Part shown: one piece after another, positions 1 through 8,699 of the stretch
Layout of the letters: each line of letters begins with the position of its first letter
Position numbering within the stretch: position 1 is the stretch's first letter
Source: Chryseobacterium sp. StRB126
Lineage (GTDB): Bacteria > Bacteroidota > Bacteroidia > Flavobacteriales > Weeksellaceae
Direction of reading: 5' to 3'
Assembly: GCF_000829375.1 (NCBI RefSeq)
Contig: NZ_AP014624.1
Coordinates: 3,162,001 to 3,226,000 of the forward strand
Length of the DNA stretch: 64,000 bases
Notes under the pieces: model-generated
Told to the model about the DNA's origin: nothing
Database searches by the model: none
Seen by the model: only the letters and a program-made list of their open reading frames with translations
Program-made: the position numbers and the translations under genes

Positions 1-934
1 TATTTTCTTTCACGACCATATCGGAAACCACTGTATCAAATACCCCCAGAAAACGGATTTCTATGGTAAAGGTCTCTCCCACTGGTTGATATCCTGCTTT
101 GCGCAGTCTTTTTCCAAAGAGACCACCTGCATGTTCTGAAACATAAGAGATCTTGGGGCGTCCCATTTTAATATCCATTTCATCCCGCATCGCCGTATCG
201 TATTTTGCAGACTTTTTGACTTCATTACAAAAATGTCTTGCTGCTGCAGCTCCCCGGCTGAATCCGAAAACGTCAAATACAATCTTATTAATTTTTTTAT
301 TTTTAGAAATACCCTTAAACTCATTTTCTATTACAGTTTTAATCCCTTCCTCTACCCTGCCAATTACTCCCCAATCTCCTCTCCCTGCACAGGAACCTGC
401 AATATCGTCTTCCTTATCCTGTTTCGTTCCTATTCCTTCTACATACTGTTTCAAAATAGCATATTCTCCATATTCCGGATATTCATCATCTTTGGCTGCT
501 TCTAATTTCTCTTTATAGAGGTCAAAAAGTTTTGCAACATTAGAATAGGGATTCCAGTAGCTGTCGCGGTCTGAGATTTTAATCTTTTTCTGCTTTCCGG
601 TTTTGGGATCTTTTATGGTTTCGTAATATTCCTGGGGAACGGTATCATTTTTATAATAGGTTTCTCCGGAATTAATCTTACTGTAATAGGTTTTATCAGA
701 ATTATACCTGTTATTTCCTGTGCCATCAAAAAACATCCCGATAAAAACATTGACAGAGTCTTTAGGCTGATATGCCGGAGCTTTTTCCACTGCGGATCCA
801 TGATGAATATCTTTATCTGCATTCAGATTATTCAAACCTAATGCATTAATATTGGTATTTCCTTCAGAGTATAGGTTATACCCTTTTTCGGTTACTTTGG
901 TATATTTCCCGTTAACAATTCTTGTTCTGCTCAT
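1..934 (-). CDS. DUF2235 phospholipase-like T6SS effector (3' end beyond window)
   Basis: The reading frame opens at the ATG at 934-932 and stays open for 311 codons to the window edge, so the C-terminus is missing. Residues 68-75 read FFDGTGNN and residues 224-228 read GFSRG, with Ser226 as the expected nucleophile. A GVFDTV motif near residue 300 supplies a plausible catalytic Asp. These are the hallmarks of the DUF2235 alpha/beta-hydrolase family, which includes Tle1-type phospholipase effectors of type VI secretion. There is no signal peptide, as expected for cargo loaded on VgrG. The start lies 10 bases after the vgrG stop, so the two genes are probably co-transcribed and this protein probably rides on that VgrG. 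The family is clear; the effector role is inferred from position. The immunity gene, if any, would be expected beyond the left edge or at 3068. Confidence 0.85.
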   Translation of the reverse strand, partial: MSRTRIVNGKYTKVTEKGYNLYSEGNTNINALGLNNLNADKDIHHGSAVEKAPAYQPKDSVNVFIGMFFDGTGNNRYNSDKTYYSKINSGETYYKNDTVPQEYYETIKDPKTGKQKKIKISDRDSYWNPYSNVAKLFDLYKEKLEAAKDDEYPEYGEYAILKQYVEGIGTKQDKEDDIAGSCAGRGDWGVIGRVEEGIKTVIENEFKGISKNKKINKIVFDVFGFSRGAAAARHFCNEVKKSAKYDTAMRDEMDIKMGRPKISYVSEHAGGLFGKRLRKAGYQPVGETFTIEIRFLGVFDTVVSDMVVKEN

Positions 935-944
935 AGGAAAAATA

Positions 945-2897
945 TTAGTGATTATGACCTTTTTCGCCGCTATTCATAAAGATTGAACTTTTCGTATGGC
1001 TTGTAAAATTTTCTTCTGTACTGAAATTCATTTCTTTTCTTGAAATTTCATTACGCTCCTGTTTTACTTCACTGTGCACATCTCCTTCTATAAATTCAGT
1101 GAGTTTTCCTGTAATGAAAACCTGGGAATCTCCTATCACAGAAGAGGTTTTTATCATGCCCACACTTTCACTATGGTTCATTGTCACAGTATCTGTTTTA
1201 TTCATCCCAACGCTGGTAGACATATTTTGTCCCACATTGATATTGAGGTTTCCTCCTGCATTGAAGTTGATATCATTAGGTGCAGATACAGTGATGTTTC
1301 CTTTGCCGTCCATGAAATAGTTGTTACCACTTGGATCTACAATATTCACACTTCCTTCTGCATCATTCATCAGAATACGAATACCGCTTCTGGTCTGAAT
1401 AGATTTTAAATGGTTATTCACTCCACCGCCAAGGGCAACTCCGCCGTGAAACATTCCGCCCATCACGAAAGGACGATCCGGATGGTTATGTACAAATCCT
1501 ACCATTACCTGATCTCCTACTTCAGGAATGGCTACATAGCCTCTGTTTTGAGTGATCTGATCTGTTCCGCCTGCATCCGGGCTCATCACTCTGATAAAGT
1601 CTGTAGTTTCATTAAGCTGCCACAGAAATTTTACTTGTACACGTCCCTGTCCCAAAGGATCTTCGTTGGAGATCACTACTGCCGGCTGTGTTTCTGCAAA
1701 AGGAGTTGTAAATTCAGGTTTGGGAATATATCCAGTATCTGAGGCTATGGCTTCAAAACTTCCTTTATAATGTCCTAAAGTATCTATTTCATGGGTAACT
1801 TCTGTCATCATGAGTTTTGTGAAATACCCTGTTTTGCTGGAATCTGGCTTTCTCAGATAAAGATCTGCTGTACAGCCCGGATATAGAAACGGTATTGTGG
1901 TATCACCGGATACTACAAACACATCTACCCCTTTACTGCCCCATGCACCCGTCTGGGAATTCACCACATCCATATCGGTAGCTGCCTTAATGGGAGCCGG
2001 CTGAAGTGAAGGGGTCTTAAAAATGTTTTCATTATTTGTATAAGCGGTTTTGGCAAGACTTCCCATATGCTTTAAAGGGGTTTCTCCTGAAGTCAGCATG
2101 GCATTTTTACTGCTGTTATATCCATAATAACCAGGCTGGGTATGAAGTGCTCTAAGTTCAGTATGAATATTTGAGGCATTACTTCCGCTTATTAATTCAA
2201 GAGGAGTTGCCGGAGCGGGCATATTTCCGAAATGCAGAACTTCTCCGTCATAGAAAAACTGTTCCCCATAAGCTTCTGCCAATCTGCATAAATAATTATA
2301 ATGTGTTTCATTGTACTGGGAGCTGTAGACAATTTGCGACGAGGCTTTGGCATTTACCCTAAAATCATACCAGAACGGATCTATCCCCTGTTTGATTACC
2401 TCATCGGCTATAATTCCTGTATTCACAGGCTGAGATCCTCCAAAGCTCTGGGTATGGGGAGCACCATCCAAAAGAATGGTAGGACTGAAGCCTTTTAAAA
2501 CAATATTTCCCAAACTATGAGCTTCCTGACTAAAACCTACTTTGGTAATGATTCCCACAAAAACTCTCTCAGGGCTATTTTTTGTTTCAAAATCTTTATA
2601 AGCAATTTTAATGGTCAGACGTTTTCCTAAGAATGTATTGGCCTGTTCCAACTGATGTCCTTGTTTTTCAGATAAGGCATCATGAGCCAGCGTTAACTCA
2701 AATTCGTGATGGGTTACAGTGCTTTGCTTTAACTTAAAATGTTTAAAACTTGAAATGATTTCTCCGTTGATTACTGCAGAAAGTTTGACAATGCGGTTGA
2801 TTCCTGCTGTATTATTTTCTTTTACTGCCTGAGCATTATCAGGTGCACGGTATCCATCATTAAAGGATACGCGTTCTGAAGTCGTATTTTTTTTCAT
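945..2897 (-). CDS. vgrG: Type VI secretion system spike protein VgrG (TssI)
   Basis: This 650-residue protein has the VgrG architecture: an N-terminal gp27-like region (about 30-400), a gp5-type OB-fold (about 410-490, with the segment GRVQVKFLW), and a C-terminal beta-helix of short repeats rich in N, V and S (about 530-620). It would trimerise as the puncturing tip on the Hcp tube. The tail ends in GHNH, a short His-rich stretch that could bind a metal at the tip, which is an inference. The ATG at 2897 follows a promoter-like TATATTTG at 2940-2933. A DUF2235 effector gene follows after 10 bases, which makes this a typical vgrG-effector island, separate from the baseplate operon at 9.7-13 kb. 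Confidence 0.95.
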   Translation of the reverse strand: MKKNTTSERVSFNDGYRAPDNAQAVKENNTAGINRIVKLSAVINGEIISSFKHFKLKQSTVTHHEFELTLAHDALSEKQGHQLEQANTFLGKRLTIKIAYKDFETKNSPERVFVGIITKVGFSQEAHSLGNIVLKGFSPTILLDGAPHTQSFGGSQPVNTGIIADEVIKQGIDPFWYDFRVNAKASSQIVYSSQYNETHYNYLCRLAEAYGEQFFYDGEVLHFGNMPAPATPLELISGSNASNIHTELRALHTQPGYYGYNSSKNAMLTSGETPLKHMGSLAKTAYTNNENIFKTPSLQPAPIKAATDMDVVNSQTGAWGSKGVDVFVVSGDTTIPFLYPGCTADLYLRKPDSSKTGYFTKLMMTEVTHEIDTLGHYKGSFEAIASDTGYIPKPEFTTPFAETQPAVVISNEDPLGQGRVQVKFLWQLNETTDFIRVMSPDAGGTDQITQNRGYVAIPEVGDQVMVGFVHNHPDRPFVMGGMFHGGVALGGGVNNHLKSIQTRSGIRILMNDAEGSVNIVDPSGNNYFMDGKGNITVSAPNDINFNAGGNLNINVGQNMSTSVGMNKTDTVTMNHSESVGMIKTSSVIGDSQVFITGKLTEFIEGDVHSEVKQERNEISRKEMNFSTEENFTSHTKSSIFMNSGEKGHNH

Positions 2898-2932
2898 GCC
2901 TTATTTTTGTGTTATTCTGGATATAATGATTA

Positions 2933-2966
2933 CAAATATAAAAAATATTTTAAAATTAAATCCAAA
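2933..2966 (-). promoter_or_regulatory. Putative promoter of vgrG-effector operon
   Basis: On the minus strand TATATTTG (2940-2933) matches the Bacteroidetes -7 consensus TAnnTTTG. A TTTG lies 22 bases upstream (2966-2963), slightly further than the usual 19-20. The vgrG ATG is 35 bases downstream. Confidence 0.5.
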
Positions 2967-3067
2967 CAAAGGGATATACAGTTATTTTATAGAATACTTC
3001 AAAAATAGCCAGCAACTAATGATTTGGTACATCTTTTGAGTTTTCAAAAAAATAATATTCTCTATAT

Positions 3068-3658
3068 ATGATACGACCACTTTTTCTATATGCAAGCTTC
3101 ATCTTCTGTTTTATTGCCTGCAGTAAAACAACACCTCCTCCATCCACTGAAAAAAAACTGATTACAGAAAAAGTAAATCAGCTTTACAATCAATATGGAA
3201 AATCTAATGAAGCAGTGTATCATCAGCCTATTTCGAAGGATCTATTTTCTCCGGAATTGAAAAATATATTAGAAACTGCAATCAATGCTTCAAAAGCTGA
3301 TATTGAGAAAGTTAAAAACAGCGATCATCCGGATGAGAAGCCTTTGATCTTTGAAGGTGCTATATTTTCAAGTTTATATGAAGGATATACTGGCTACACC
3401 ATCAAAAGTATTACTGTTCACAACAAAACAGCAGAAGCGCTTATACTATTTGAATATAATATGGCCTCTCCAAAGGTATCATGGACTGATAGAATACAAC
3501 TTATTGATTCTGATAAAGGATGGAAAATTGATAATATTATTTTTGATAAAAAAATTAACCATTCGAAGGATCTTAAAAAGAGCCTAATCGATTTCATCCA
3601 ATATACAAAACAATATAAAAGCCGCTTCAAAAGCGGCTTGATTTTTTATGGACACTGA
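3068..3658 (+). CDS. DUF3828-like lipoprotein
   Basis: The 196-residue product starts with a lipoprotein signal peptide (hydrophobic run, then FIAC at about 15-18), so it should be lipidated on Cys18 and held in the envelope. The body resembles DUF3828: SPELKNIL, then EGAIFSSLYEG, then a W-x-D strand and a closing KGWKIDNIIF. No enzymatic motif is visible, and the fold is probably NTF2-like. It is transcribed away from vgrG and converges on a double-glycine peptide gene. Its last 13 codons run through a perfect hairpin (3619-3639), so the final residues are encoded by the terminator and may be dispensable. Proximity to the effector makes a periplasmic immunity role possible, but nothing in the sequence proves it. 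Confidence 0.75.
   Translation: MIRPLFLYASFIFCFIACSKTTPPPSTEKKLITEKVNQLYNQYGKSNEAVYHQPISKDLFSPELKNILETAINASKADIEKVKNSDHPDEKPLIFEGAIFSSLYEGYTGYTIKSITVHNKTAEALILFEYNMASPKVSWTDRIQLIDSDKGWKIDNIIFDKKINHSKDLKKSLIDFIQYTKQYKSRFKSGLIFYGH
3619..3647. terminator. Bidirectional terminator inside two overlapping 3' ends
   Basis: AAGCCGCTT (3619-3627), loop CAA, AAGCGGCTT (3631-3639), then GATTTTTT on the plus strand and TTTTAT on the minus strand. The hairpin lies inside the last codons of the lipoprotein gene at 3068 and directly after the stop of the convergent peptide gene. Confidence 0.85.
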
Positions 3659-3780
3659 ACGATTGGAATTTCGCTGCAAAACACTTTATTTGCCCACTCG
3701 CAATATGTACAATATTGTTTTGGCTGTCCTCCGTACACTGACTTCAAATCTACTTTAGTCAGTTTCTTTAAATTTTTCAT
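3646..3780 (-). CDS. Double-glycine leader, Cys-rich bacteriocin-like peptide
   Basis: A 44-codon gene. The product begins MKNLKKLTKVDLKSVYGG, a leader that closely matches the K-K-L-x-K-x-x-L-K-x-x-x-GG pattern of the bacteriocin-like precursor peptides frequent in Chryseobacterium. Cleavage after GG by a peptidase-containing ABC transporter (C39 type) would release a 26-residue core with four cysteines (a CxxC pair, then two spaced singles) and an aromatic patch (YCTYCEW). No such transporter or modification enzyme is encoded nearby, so export would depend on genes elsewhere. The stop overlaps the last codons of the convergent lipoprotein gene, and both genes share one bidirectional terminator. 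The reading frame and leader are seen directly. The secreted-peptide role is known for the family, and the activity of this core is unknown. Confidence 0.78.
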   Translation of the reverse strand: MKNLKKLTKVDLKSVYGGQPKQYCTYCEWANKVFCSEIPIVQCP

Positions 3781-3899
3781 ATAGCTTTAATTTTATGGTT
3801 TTGTAAAATTAAAACGAATATTTTTATGTATTATTACAGTTTAATACTTATAATTTTCATTATTCACACTTTTTAACAGAATTCATTAGTCTATAAATA

Positions 3900-4304
3900 T
3901 TATCGATTATGAATTTCTACGGTAACAGGCATCACATAAGTGTAAGCTACCATATTATCCGTCAACTTATTACGATCTACTTTATAATCCAATTCGCTCA
4001 AGACCGTTTCAATTTCTTTACTTACTGTATTACAATCACCCTTAGAATGGACGTTTACAATTTTTCCGTTTCTTGCAATATCAAATTTTACAACTGAATT
4101 TACAGTCCCTTGTTTATATTCAGGATTATCCAGATCAAAGTTTGCTATTAGCTTATTTCTTATATCGCTAAATGTCTCGCTTTTGCTCAACTGAATTGCC
4201 TGTATTGTATTTTTATCTGTAGTTTGTGCTTTAGCTTGATTCATTACAGCAGCTAATCCGGTAACGAAAAGGGAAGCTATCAATATTTGAATTTTATTTT
4301 TCAT
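3900..4304 (-). CDS. Secreted protein with TonB C-terminal-like domain
   Basis: The 134-residue product has an N-terminal signal peptide ending around AKAQ (residues 24-27), so it is exported to the periplasm. Residues 45-134 (from IRNKLIANFDL through VNSVVKFDIARNGKIVNV to the end) resemble the C-terminal domain of TonB-family energy transducers, but there is no N-terminal membrane anchor or proline-rich spacer. It is therefore probably a free periplasmic TonB_C-like protein rather than a working transducer. A TAACTTTG element at 4360-4353 on the minus strand, 48 bases before the ATG, is a plausible -7 box. It stands alone, with no operon partner close on either side. The function is not known. 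Confidence 0.65.
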   Translation of the reverse strand: MKNKIQILIASLFVTGLAAVMNQAKAQTTDKNTIQAIQLSKSETFSDIRNKLIANFDLDNPEYKQGTVNSVVKFDIARNGKIVNVHSKGDCNTVSKEIETVLSELDYKVDRNKLTDNMVAYTYVMPVTVEIHNR

Positions 4305-4630
4305 AACTATCTGGTTTTAAATATTATAATAAATTGATTTGTATCTCTAAACCAAAGTTATTAAAAATAATTCATATTAAATTCACTTTGAGTTAACATT
4401 AAGTTAACATTGAATGATAACATTATGATTTACAGTGTTTTATTTTTAAATAATACATGAAAATTTAATATTGAACCATAATTTATCTGCTTAAATTTCT
4501 AATAAATAAGCTAAATCAGTCTCAATTTAATATCAAAAAGAGCGTATTCTTAACAAAAGAACCGCCTACAATAAGCGGTTTATATTTTAAAATGCATAGA
4601 TGTAGATTATCCAGTTTATGGATCATAAGA
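4305..4630. other. Intergenic, AT-rich, promoter and terminator only
   Basis: No gene is seen here. It holds the probable -7 box for the gene ending at 3900 (TAACTTTG, 4360-4353 minus), two direct copies of GTTAACATT around 4393-4415, and the terminator at 4560-4580. Confidence 0.6.
4560..4580 (-). terminator. Terminator of the lipoprotein gene at 4631
   Basis: AACCGC (4560-4565) pairs with GCGGTT (4575-4580). On the minus strand it is followed by a T-rich CTTTTGTT tract, about 50 bases after the stop of the gene that ends at 4631. Confidence 0.55.
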
Positions 4631-5455
4631 TTAAAGACAAGGCAAACCGAGAAGATCCATTTCAGAACTCCAAAGCAGTTTTACTTTCCCTTTATCTAAT
4701 TCAAAAATGGCCCTTTCTGGAAACTGGCAATTAGATCCTGCTTTTTTATCATACCATTTAAAATCATCATAGTACGTGAAATAGAGATTCTTATAATTTC
4801 CGTAAACGATTGGGTTGTAGTTTCCGAACCCGTAATTGTTTTCTGTACTTCCTTTCGCTGCCGATTTTTTGATGGATCGATTAATTTCCGAGTAATTATT
4901 ACTATATTTCAGTGGAATCTCTTTTTCTGAAGCAATAAGCGGGTTTCCAACAATATTTTTATCAACATTCAGGATGTAAGCGATATAATCGTTTCCACAT
5001 TCTGTAGACTGGAACACTACGCGCTTTATGGTACAGTTCTGAAAAGACTTGGTTCCATACACAAAATAAGAGTCTTTCATTTCTTTTTTAAAGGTATCTT
5101 CAAACCTTTTGTTGTAGTACAGTGGGCCTACAGATAGGGTATCGTAATATTTATAATCCTTCATCTCCCTGCCATACATCCACGGAATAGAATCTTTGAC
5201 AAGGAAATTTTCATATTTTTTTGATAACGGATCGTCCTGGTCACCAAACTGAACGGGAATACAGATCGCTATATCTTTATGGGTAAGCTGAAACACCCCA
5301 AAAACAGAATTCTTATCCAGTTTGAAGTCCGGTTCAACTACACTAACACTATCTTTTTTTTGAGCTGTAGTTTCTGTAGCTGCAGTAGTTGTCGTTTTAT
5401 CTTTTTTACAGGATAAAAGAAGTGGAAGCACTGCCAGAATGATATATTTTTTCAT
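4631..5455 (-). CDS. Lipoprotein of unknown function
   Basis: The 274-residue product has a short lipoprotein signal (LPLLLSC, Cys16) followed by a KKDK and Thr-rich linker, so it is an envelope lipoprotein. The rest is a soluble domain rich in aromatic residues (Y, F, W) and Lys, with four later cysteines (in FQNCTIKR, TECGN, SNCQFP and LPCL) that could form disulfides. No family is recognised with certainty. It resembles the many uncharacterised Chryseobacterium lipoproteins and contains no catalytic motif that can be identified by eye. It lies downstream of uvrA on the same strand, separated from it by the uvrA terminator, so it is probably transcribed on its own. Its own terminator follows at 4560-4580. 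Confidence 0.7.
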   Translation of the reverse strand: MKKYIILAVLPLLLSCKKDKTTTTAATETTAQKKDSVSVVEPDFKLDKNSVFGVFQLTHKDIAICIPVQFGDQDDPLSKKYENFLVKDSIPWMYGREMKDYKYYDTLSVGPLYYNKRFEDTFKKEMKDSYFVYGTKSFQNCTIKRVVFQSTECGNDYIAYILNVDKNIVGNPLIASEKEIPLKYSNNYSEINRSIKKSAAKGSTENNYGFGNYNPIVYGNYKNLYFTYYDDFKWYDKKAGSNCQFPERAIFELDKGKVKLLWSSEMDLLGLPCL

Positions 5456-5493
5456 GATTAAATAGCTTGGATTTGATTGGGGATAAAAATAAA

Positions 5494-5521
5494 AAAAGAA
5501 TCTGCTTTCGCAAATTCTTTT
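5494..5521 (-). terminator. uvrA terminator
   Basis: AAAAGAAT-C-TGC and GCA-A-ATTCTTTT form a stem with a single wobble on the minus strand, followed by TTTATTTTT. It sits about 20 bases past the uvrA stop. Confidence 0.65.
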
Positions 5522-5542
5522 GTATACTTAAGTTTATATATT

Positions 5543-8374
5543 TTATTCCAATTCTCTCTTCAGAAACTTCCCAGTCAAGCTTTTCTTAGACTTTACAATT
5601 TCCTCCGGAGTTCCCTGTGCAACAATCTGTCCGCCATATTTTCCTCCTTCCGGACCTACGTCAATAATATGGTCTGCTAATTTAATCACATCCATATTAT
5701 GTTCAATAATGATGAATGAGTTTCCTAATTCTACCAATTGATTAATGGCCTCCATCAGAATCTTTACATCTTCAAAGTGAAGCCCTGTTGTAGGTTCATC
5801 AAGAATATAAAGGGTATTTCCGGTTTGTCTTTTAGCAAGTTCTGTTGCCAGCTTAATACGCTGAGCTTCTCCTCCTGAAAGGGTTGTAGACTGTTGTCCC
5901 AGCGTAATATACCCTAATCCCACATCCTGCAATGTTTTCACTTTAGCAAAAATCTTAGGAATCGGTTGGAAGAAATCTACCGCTTCATCAATCGTCATGT
6001 CCAGTACATCGGAAATGGATTTTCCTTTGTAACGAACTTCAAGAGTCTCTCTGTTAAAACGTTTTCCGTTGCAGGTTTCACAATGCACGTATACATCCGG
6101 AAGGAAGTTCATTTCGATTACTTTTAATCCACCACCCTGGCAAGTTTCGCATCTTCCACCTTTTACGTTGAAAGAGAATCTTCCCGGTTTATACCCACGG
6201 ATCTTACTTTCCGGTAATTCTGCAAAAAGGTTTCTGATGTCTGTAAACATTCCCGTATACGTTGCCGGATTTGAACGTGGTGTTCTTCCGATCGGAGTTT
6301 GGTCTACATCTACAATTTTATCAATATTATCAAGCCCTTCGATCTTTTTATATGGTAAAGGTTCCTGAACTGCTCTGTAAAAATGTTTGTTAAGGATTGG
6401 ATATAAGGTTCCGTTAATTAAAGAAGATTTTCCACTTCCTGAAATTCCCGTTACCACTACCAGTTTTCCAAGAGGGACATCCAGAGTTACATTTTTCAGG
6501 TTATTTCCTGTTGCTCCTTTCAGAACGATATTTTTTCCGCTTCCTACTCTTCTTTCAGCCGGAATTTCAATTTTTCTTTTTCCGTTGATATACTGAGCGG
6601 TAATGGTATCTGCTTTTAAAAGATCTTTTGGTTTTCCCTGCCAAAGGATTTCTCCCCCAAATTTTCCGGCTCTTGGACCAATATCCAATACCTCATCGGC
6701 CTCCAGAATCATGTCTTTATCGTGCTCTACTACTAAAACAGAGTTACCGATATCTCTAAGATTCTTTAGGGAATGGATCAGTCTTTCGTTATCTCTCTGG
6801 TGAAGCCCAATACTTGGTTCATCTAAAATGTACAAAACATTCACAAGCTGAGAACCAATTTGTGTTGCTAAACGGATTCTTTGTGATTCTCCTCCTGAAA
6901 GGGTTTTTGAACTTCTGCTCAAACTCAGATAATCCAATCCTACATCCAGTAAGAACTGAAGTCTGGTTTCGATTTCTTTTAAGATCTCGTGAGCAATGAT
7001 TTTATTCTTCTCTGAAAATTTATCTTTAACGTCTGCCAGCCATTCTTTCAAATCTGCTAAGCTTAATCCATTGACCTCAGCAATATTCTTTCCGTCAATT
7101 TTAAAACTTAAACTTGAAGGCTGAAGACGGGTTCCTCCACATTCCGGACATGTTTCTTCCGTAGTGAAATGTCTTTCCAGCAAAATAGCTTCATAGGATT
7201 CTCTTTCATCAATAATTTCCTCCATAAAGGTAATCAAACCATCAAAACTGATCTTGATCTTCTTGGTGATTCCTGCATATTTCAGGTCTTTATTGAATTC
7301 TTTATGACATCCGTTATAGATATAGTCCAAAGCTTCTTCCGGAATATCCTGTAATGGCGTTGTCATGCCTAATCCGAAGATCTCAAGAATATTTTTGATT
7401 TGTGCCAAAATCCATTTATTGGACTTGATATCTTCCAGTGGCAGTAACCCTCCTTGGTTGATGGATAGTTTCGGATTATCGATGAAATAATCTGTATTGA
7501 TCTTTTTAATTGTTCCCAATCCTTTACAGTTCGGGCAGCTTCCTTTGGGAGAGTTGAATGAGAAAGTATTCGGTTCCGGTAATGCTAAGGAATGTCCTGT
7601 TTCAGCATCCATCAGGTTTTTGGAGAAATATTCAATATCTGTACTTCCCAGTTTCTGAATTCCGATGATCCCCTCGCCCATTTCCATGGCAGTACGCAGA
7701 GATTTTTCCATTCTGCCTTCAGAAGCGCTTTCTCCGATGATCCAACGATCGATCACAATATCAATATCGTGGGTTTTATAACGGTCAAGTTTTAAATCGT
7801 ATTCAATATCTTGTAACTCCCCGTCAATTCTTGCCTGTCCATATCCTTTTTTAGCCATCTGCACAAAAAGTTCATGGTAATGCCCTTTTCTGGAACGCAC
7901 AACAGGAGCCAATAACATGATTTTTTCTCCTTTATAATTGTTCTTAATGGTATCAAGGATCTGATCTTCGGTATAACTTACCAGTTTCTGTCCTGTAGAC
8001 AATGAGTAAGCATCTGAAACCCTAGCATACAATAGACGAAGGAAGTCGTACAGTTCTGTAACGGTTCCTACAGTAGAACGCGGGTTTTTATTGGTTGTTT
8101 TCTGCTCAATGGCAATAACGGGTGAAAGTCCTTCAATTTTATCTACATCCGGACGCTCCAATCCACCCAGAAACTGGCGGGCATAGGCAGAGAATGTTTC
8201 TATATAACGACGCTGGCCTTCTGCAAAAATGGTATCAAAAGCCAGTGAAGATTTTCCACTCCCCGAAAGCCCGGTAATTACTACCAGTTCGTTGCGCGGG
8301 ATCTTAACATTAATATTCTTCAGGTTGTGTTCACGTGCTCCGTAAACTTCTATATATTCTGTTGATTTGCTCAT
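5543..8374 (-). CDS. uvrA: Excinuclease ABC subunit UvrA
   Basis: This 943-residue protein is the damage-recognition ATPase of nucleotide excision repair, acting as a dimer that loads UvrB on DNA. Two ABC cassettes are visible. Walker A motifs are [13 protein letters not shown] (34-46) and [13 protein letters not shown] (about 640), with signature motifs [12 protein letters not shown] and [12 protein letters not shown]. Paired CxxC zinc-binding motifs occur in the first cassette ([16 protein letters not shown]) and in the second (CETCQGGG with CETCNGKR). The length is normal for the family. It is transcribed alone: a terminator follows at 5494-5521 and a repeat-filled gap lies upstream. Nothing in the promoter region clearly shows an SOS operator. 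Confidence 0.98.
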   Translation of the reverse strand: MSKSTEYIEVYGAREHNLKNINVKIPRNELVVITGLSGSGKSSLAFDTIFAEGQRRYIETFSAYARQFLGGLERPDVDKIEGLSPVIAIEQKTTNKNPRSTVGTVTELYDFLRLLYARVSDAYSLSTGQKLVSYTEDQILDTIKNNYKGEKIMLLAPVVRSRKGHYHELFVQMAKKGYGQARIDGELQDIEYDLKLDRYKTHDIDIVIDRWIIGESASEGRMEKSLRTAMEMGEGIIGIQKLGSTDIEYFSKNLMDAETGHSLALPEPNTFSFNSPKGSCPNCKGLGTIKKINTDYFIDNPKLSINQGGLLPLEDIKSNKWILAQIKNILEIFGLGMTTPLQDIPEEALDYIYNGCHKEFNKDLKYAGITKKIKISFDGLITFMEEIIDERESYEAILLERHFTTEETCPECGGTRLQPSSLSFKIDGKNIAEVNGLSLADLKEWLADVKDKFSEKNKIIAHEILKEIETRLQFLLDVGLDYLSLSRSSKTLSGGESQRIRLATQIGSQLVNVLYILDEPSIGLHQRDNERLIHSLKNLRDIGNSVLVVEHDKDMILEADEVLDIGPRAGKFGGEILWQGKPKDLLKADTITAQYINGKRKIEIPAERRVGSGKNIVLKGATGNNLKNVTLDVPLGKLVVVTGISGSGKSSLINGTLYPILNKHFYRAVQEPLPYKKIEGLDNIDKIVDVDQTPIGRTPRSNPATYTGMFTDIRNLFAELPESKIRGYKPGRFSFNVKGGRCETCQGGGLKVIEMNFLPDVYVHCETCNGKRFNRETLEVRYKGKSISDVLDMTIDEAVDFFQPIPKIFAKVKTLQDVGLGYITLGQQSTTLSGGEAQRIKLATELAKRQTGNTLYILDEPTTGLHFEDVKILMEAINQLVELGNSFIIIEHNMDVIKLADHIIDVGPEGGKYGGQIVAQGTPEEIVKSKKSLTGKFLKRELE

Positions 8375-8509
8375 AATTTGGAGTGACTTTGCCTGAAAAT
8401 CACGACGTGCAAAAATACGGATTTTTATGGAATTTTTTCGAATCTGAAAGGGTTAAAATTTTTATAATAGAAGTTTATTTATATGAAATATTGCGTACTT
8501 GTTGATGAC

Positions 8510-8620
8510 TATGTTTTGGCTAAAGCCAATGGATAGACTTTAAATTATAAAACGGGCTAAAGCCCGTTTCCTATTGAATTTATTAGCCCACAGATTTTCA
8601 CAGATTTTTGTGGATATATT
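8510..8620. repeat. Interspersed repeat: two TAAA-loop hairpins plus CACAGAT motif
   Basis: TTGGC-TAAA-GCCAA (8516-8529) and AAACGGGC-TAAA-GCCCGTTT (8550-8569) share the core GGCTAAAGCC and are followed by CCCACAGATTTTCACAGATTTTT (from about 8588). This looks like a genome-wide intergenic repeat of the kind common in this genus. It fills the 325-base gap between uvrA and the beta-lactamase gene, and no gene is seen in that gap. Confidence 0.6.
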
Positions 8621-8699
8621 AATGTTAAATTTTTGAGTATTGACTATAATGACAAGTTTATTTATTGAATAATAGATTTTTAATAATTTATAATTACAA

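Noticed and set aside
153..518. Plus-strand reading frames opposite the DUF2235 gene
   Set aside because: The minus strand carries a continuous frame with family motifs; the plus-strand frames show no recognisable motif and overlap it fully.
8375..8480. SOS operator upstream of uvrA
   Set aside because: No convincing palindromic LexA-type site was found next to the start.
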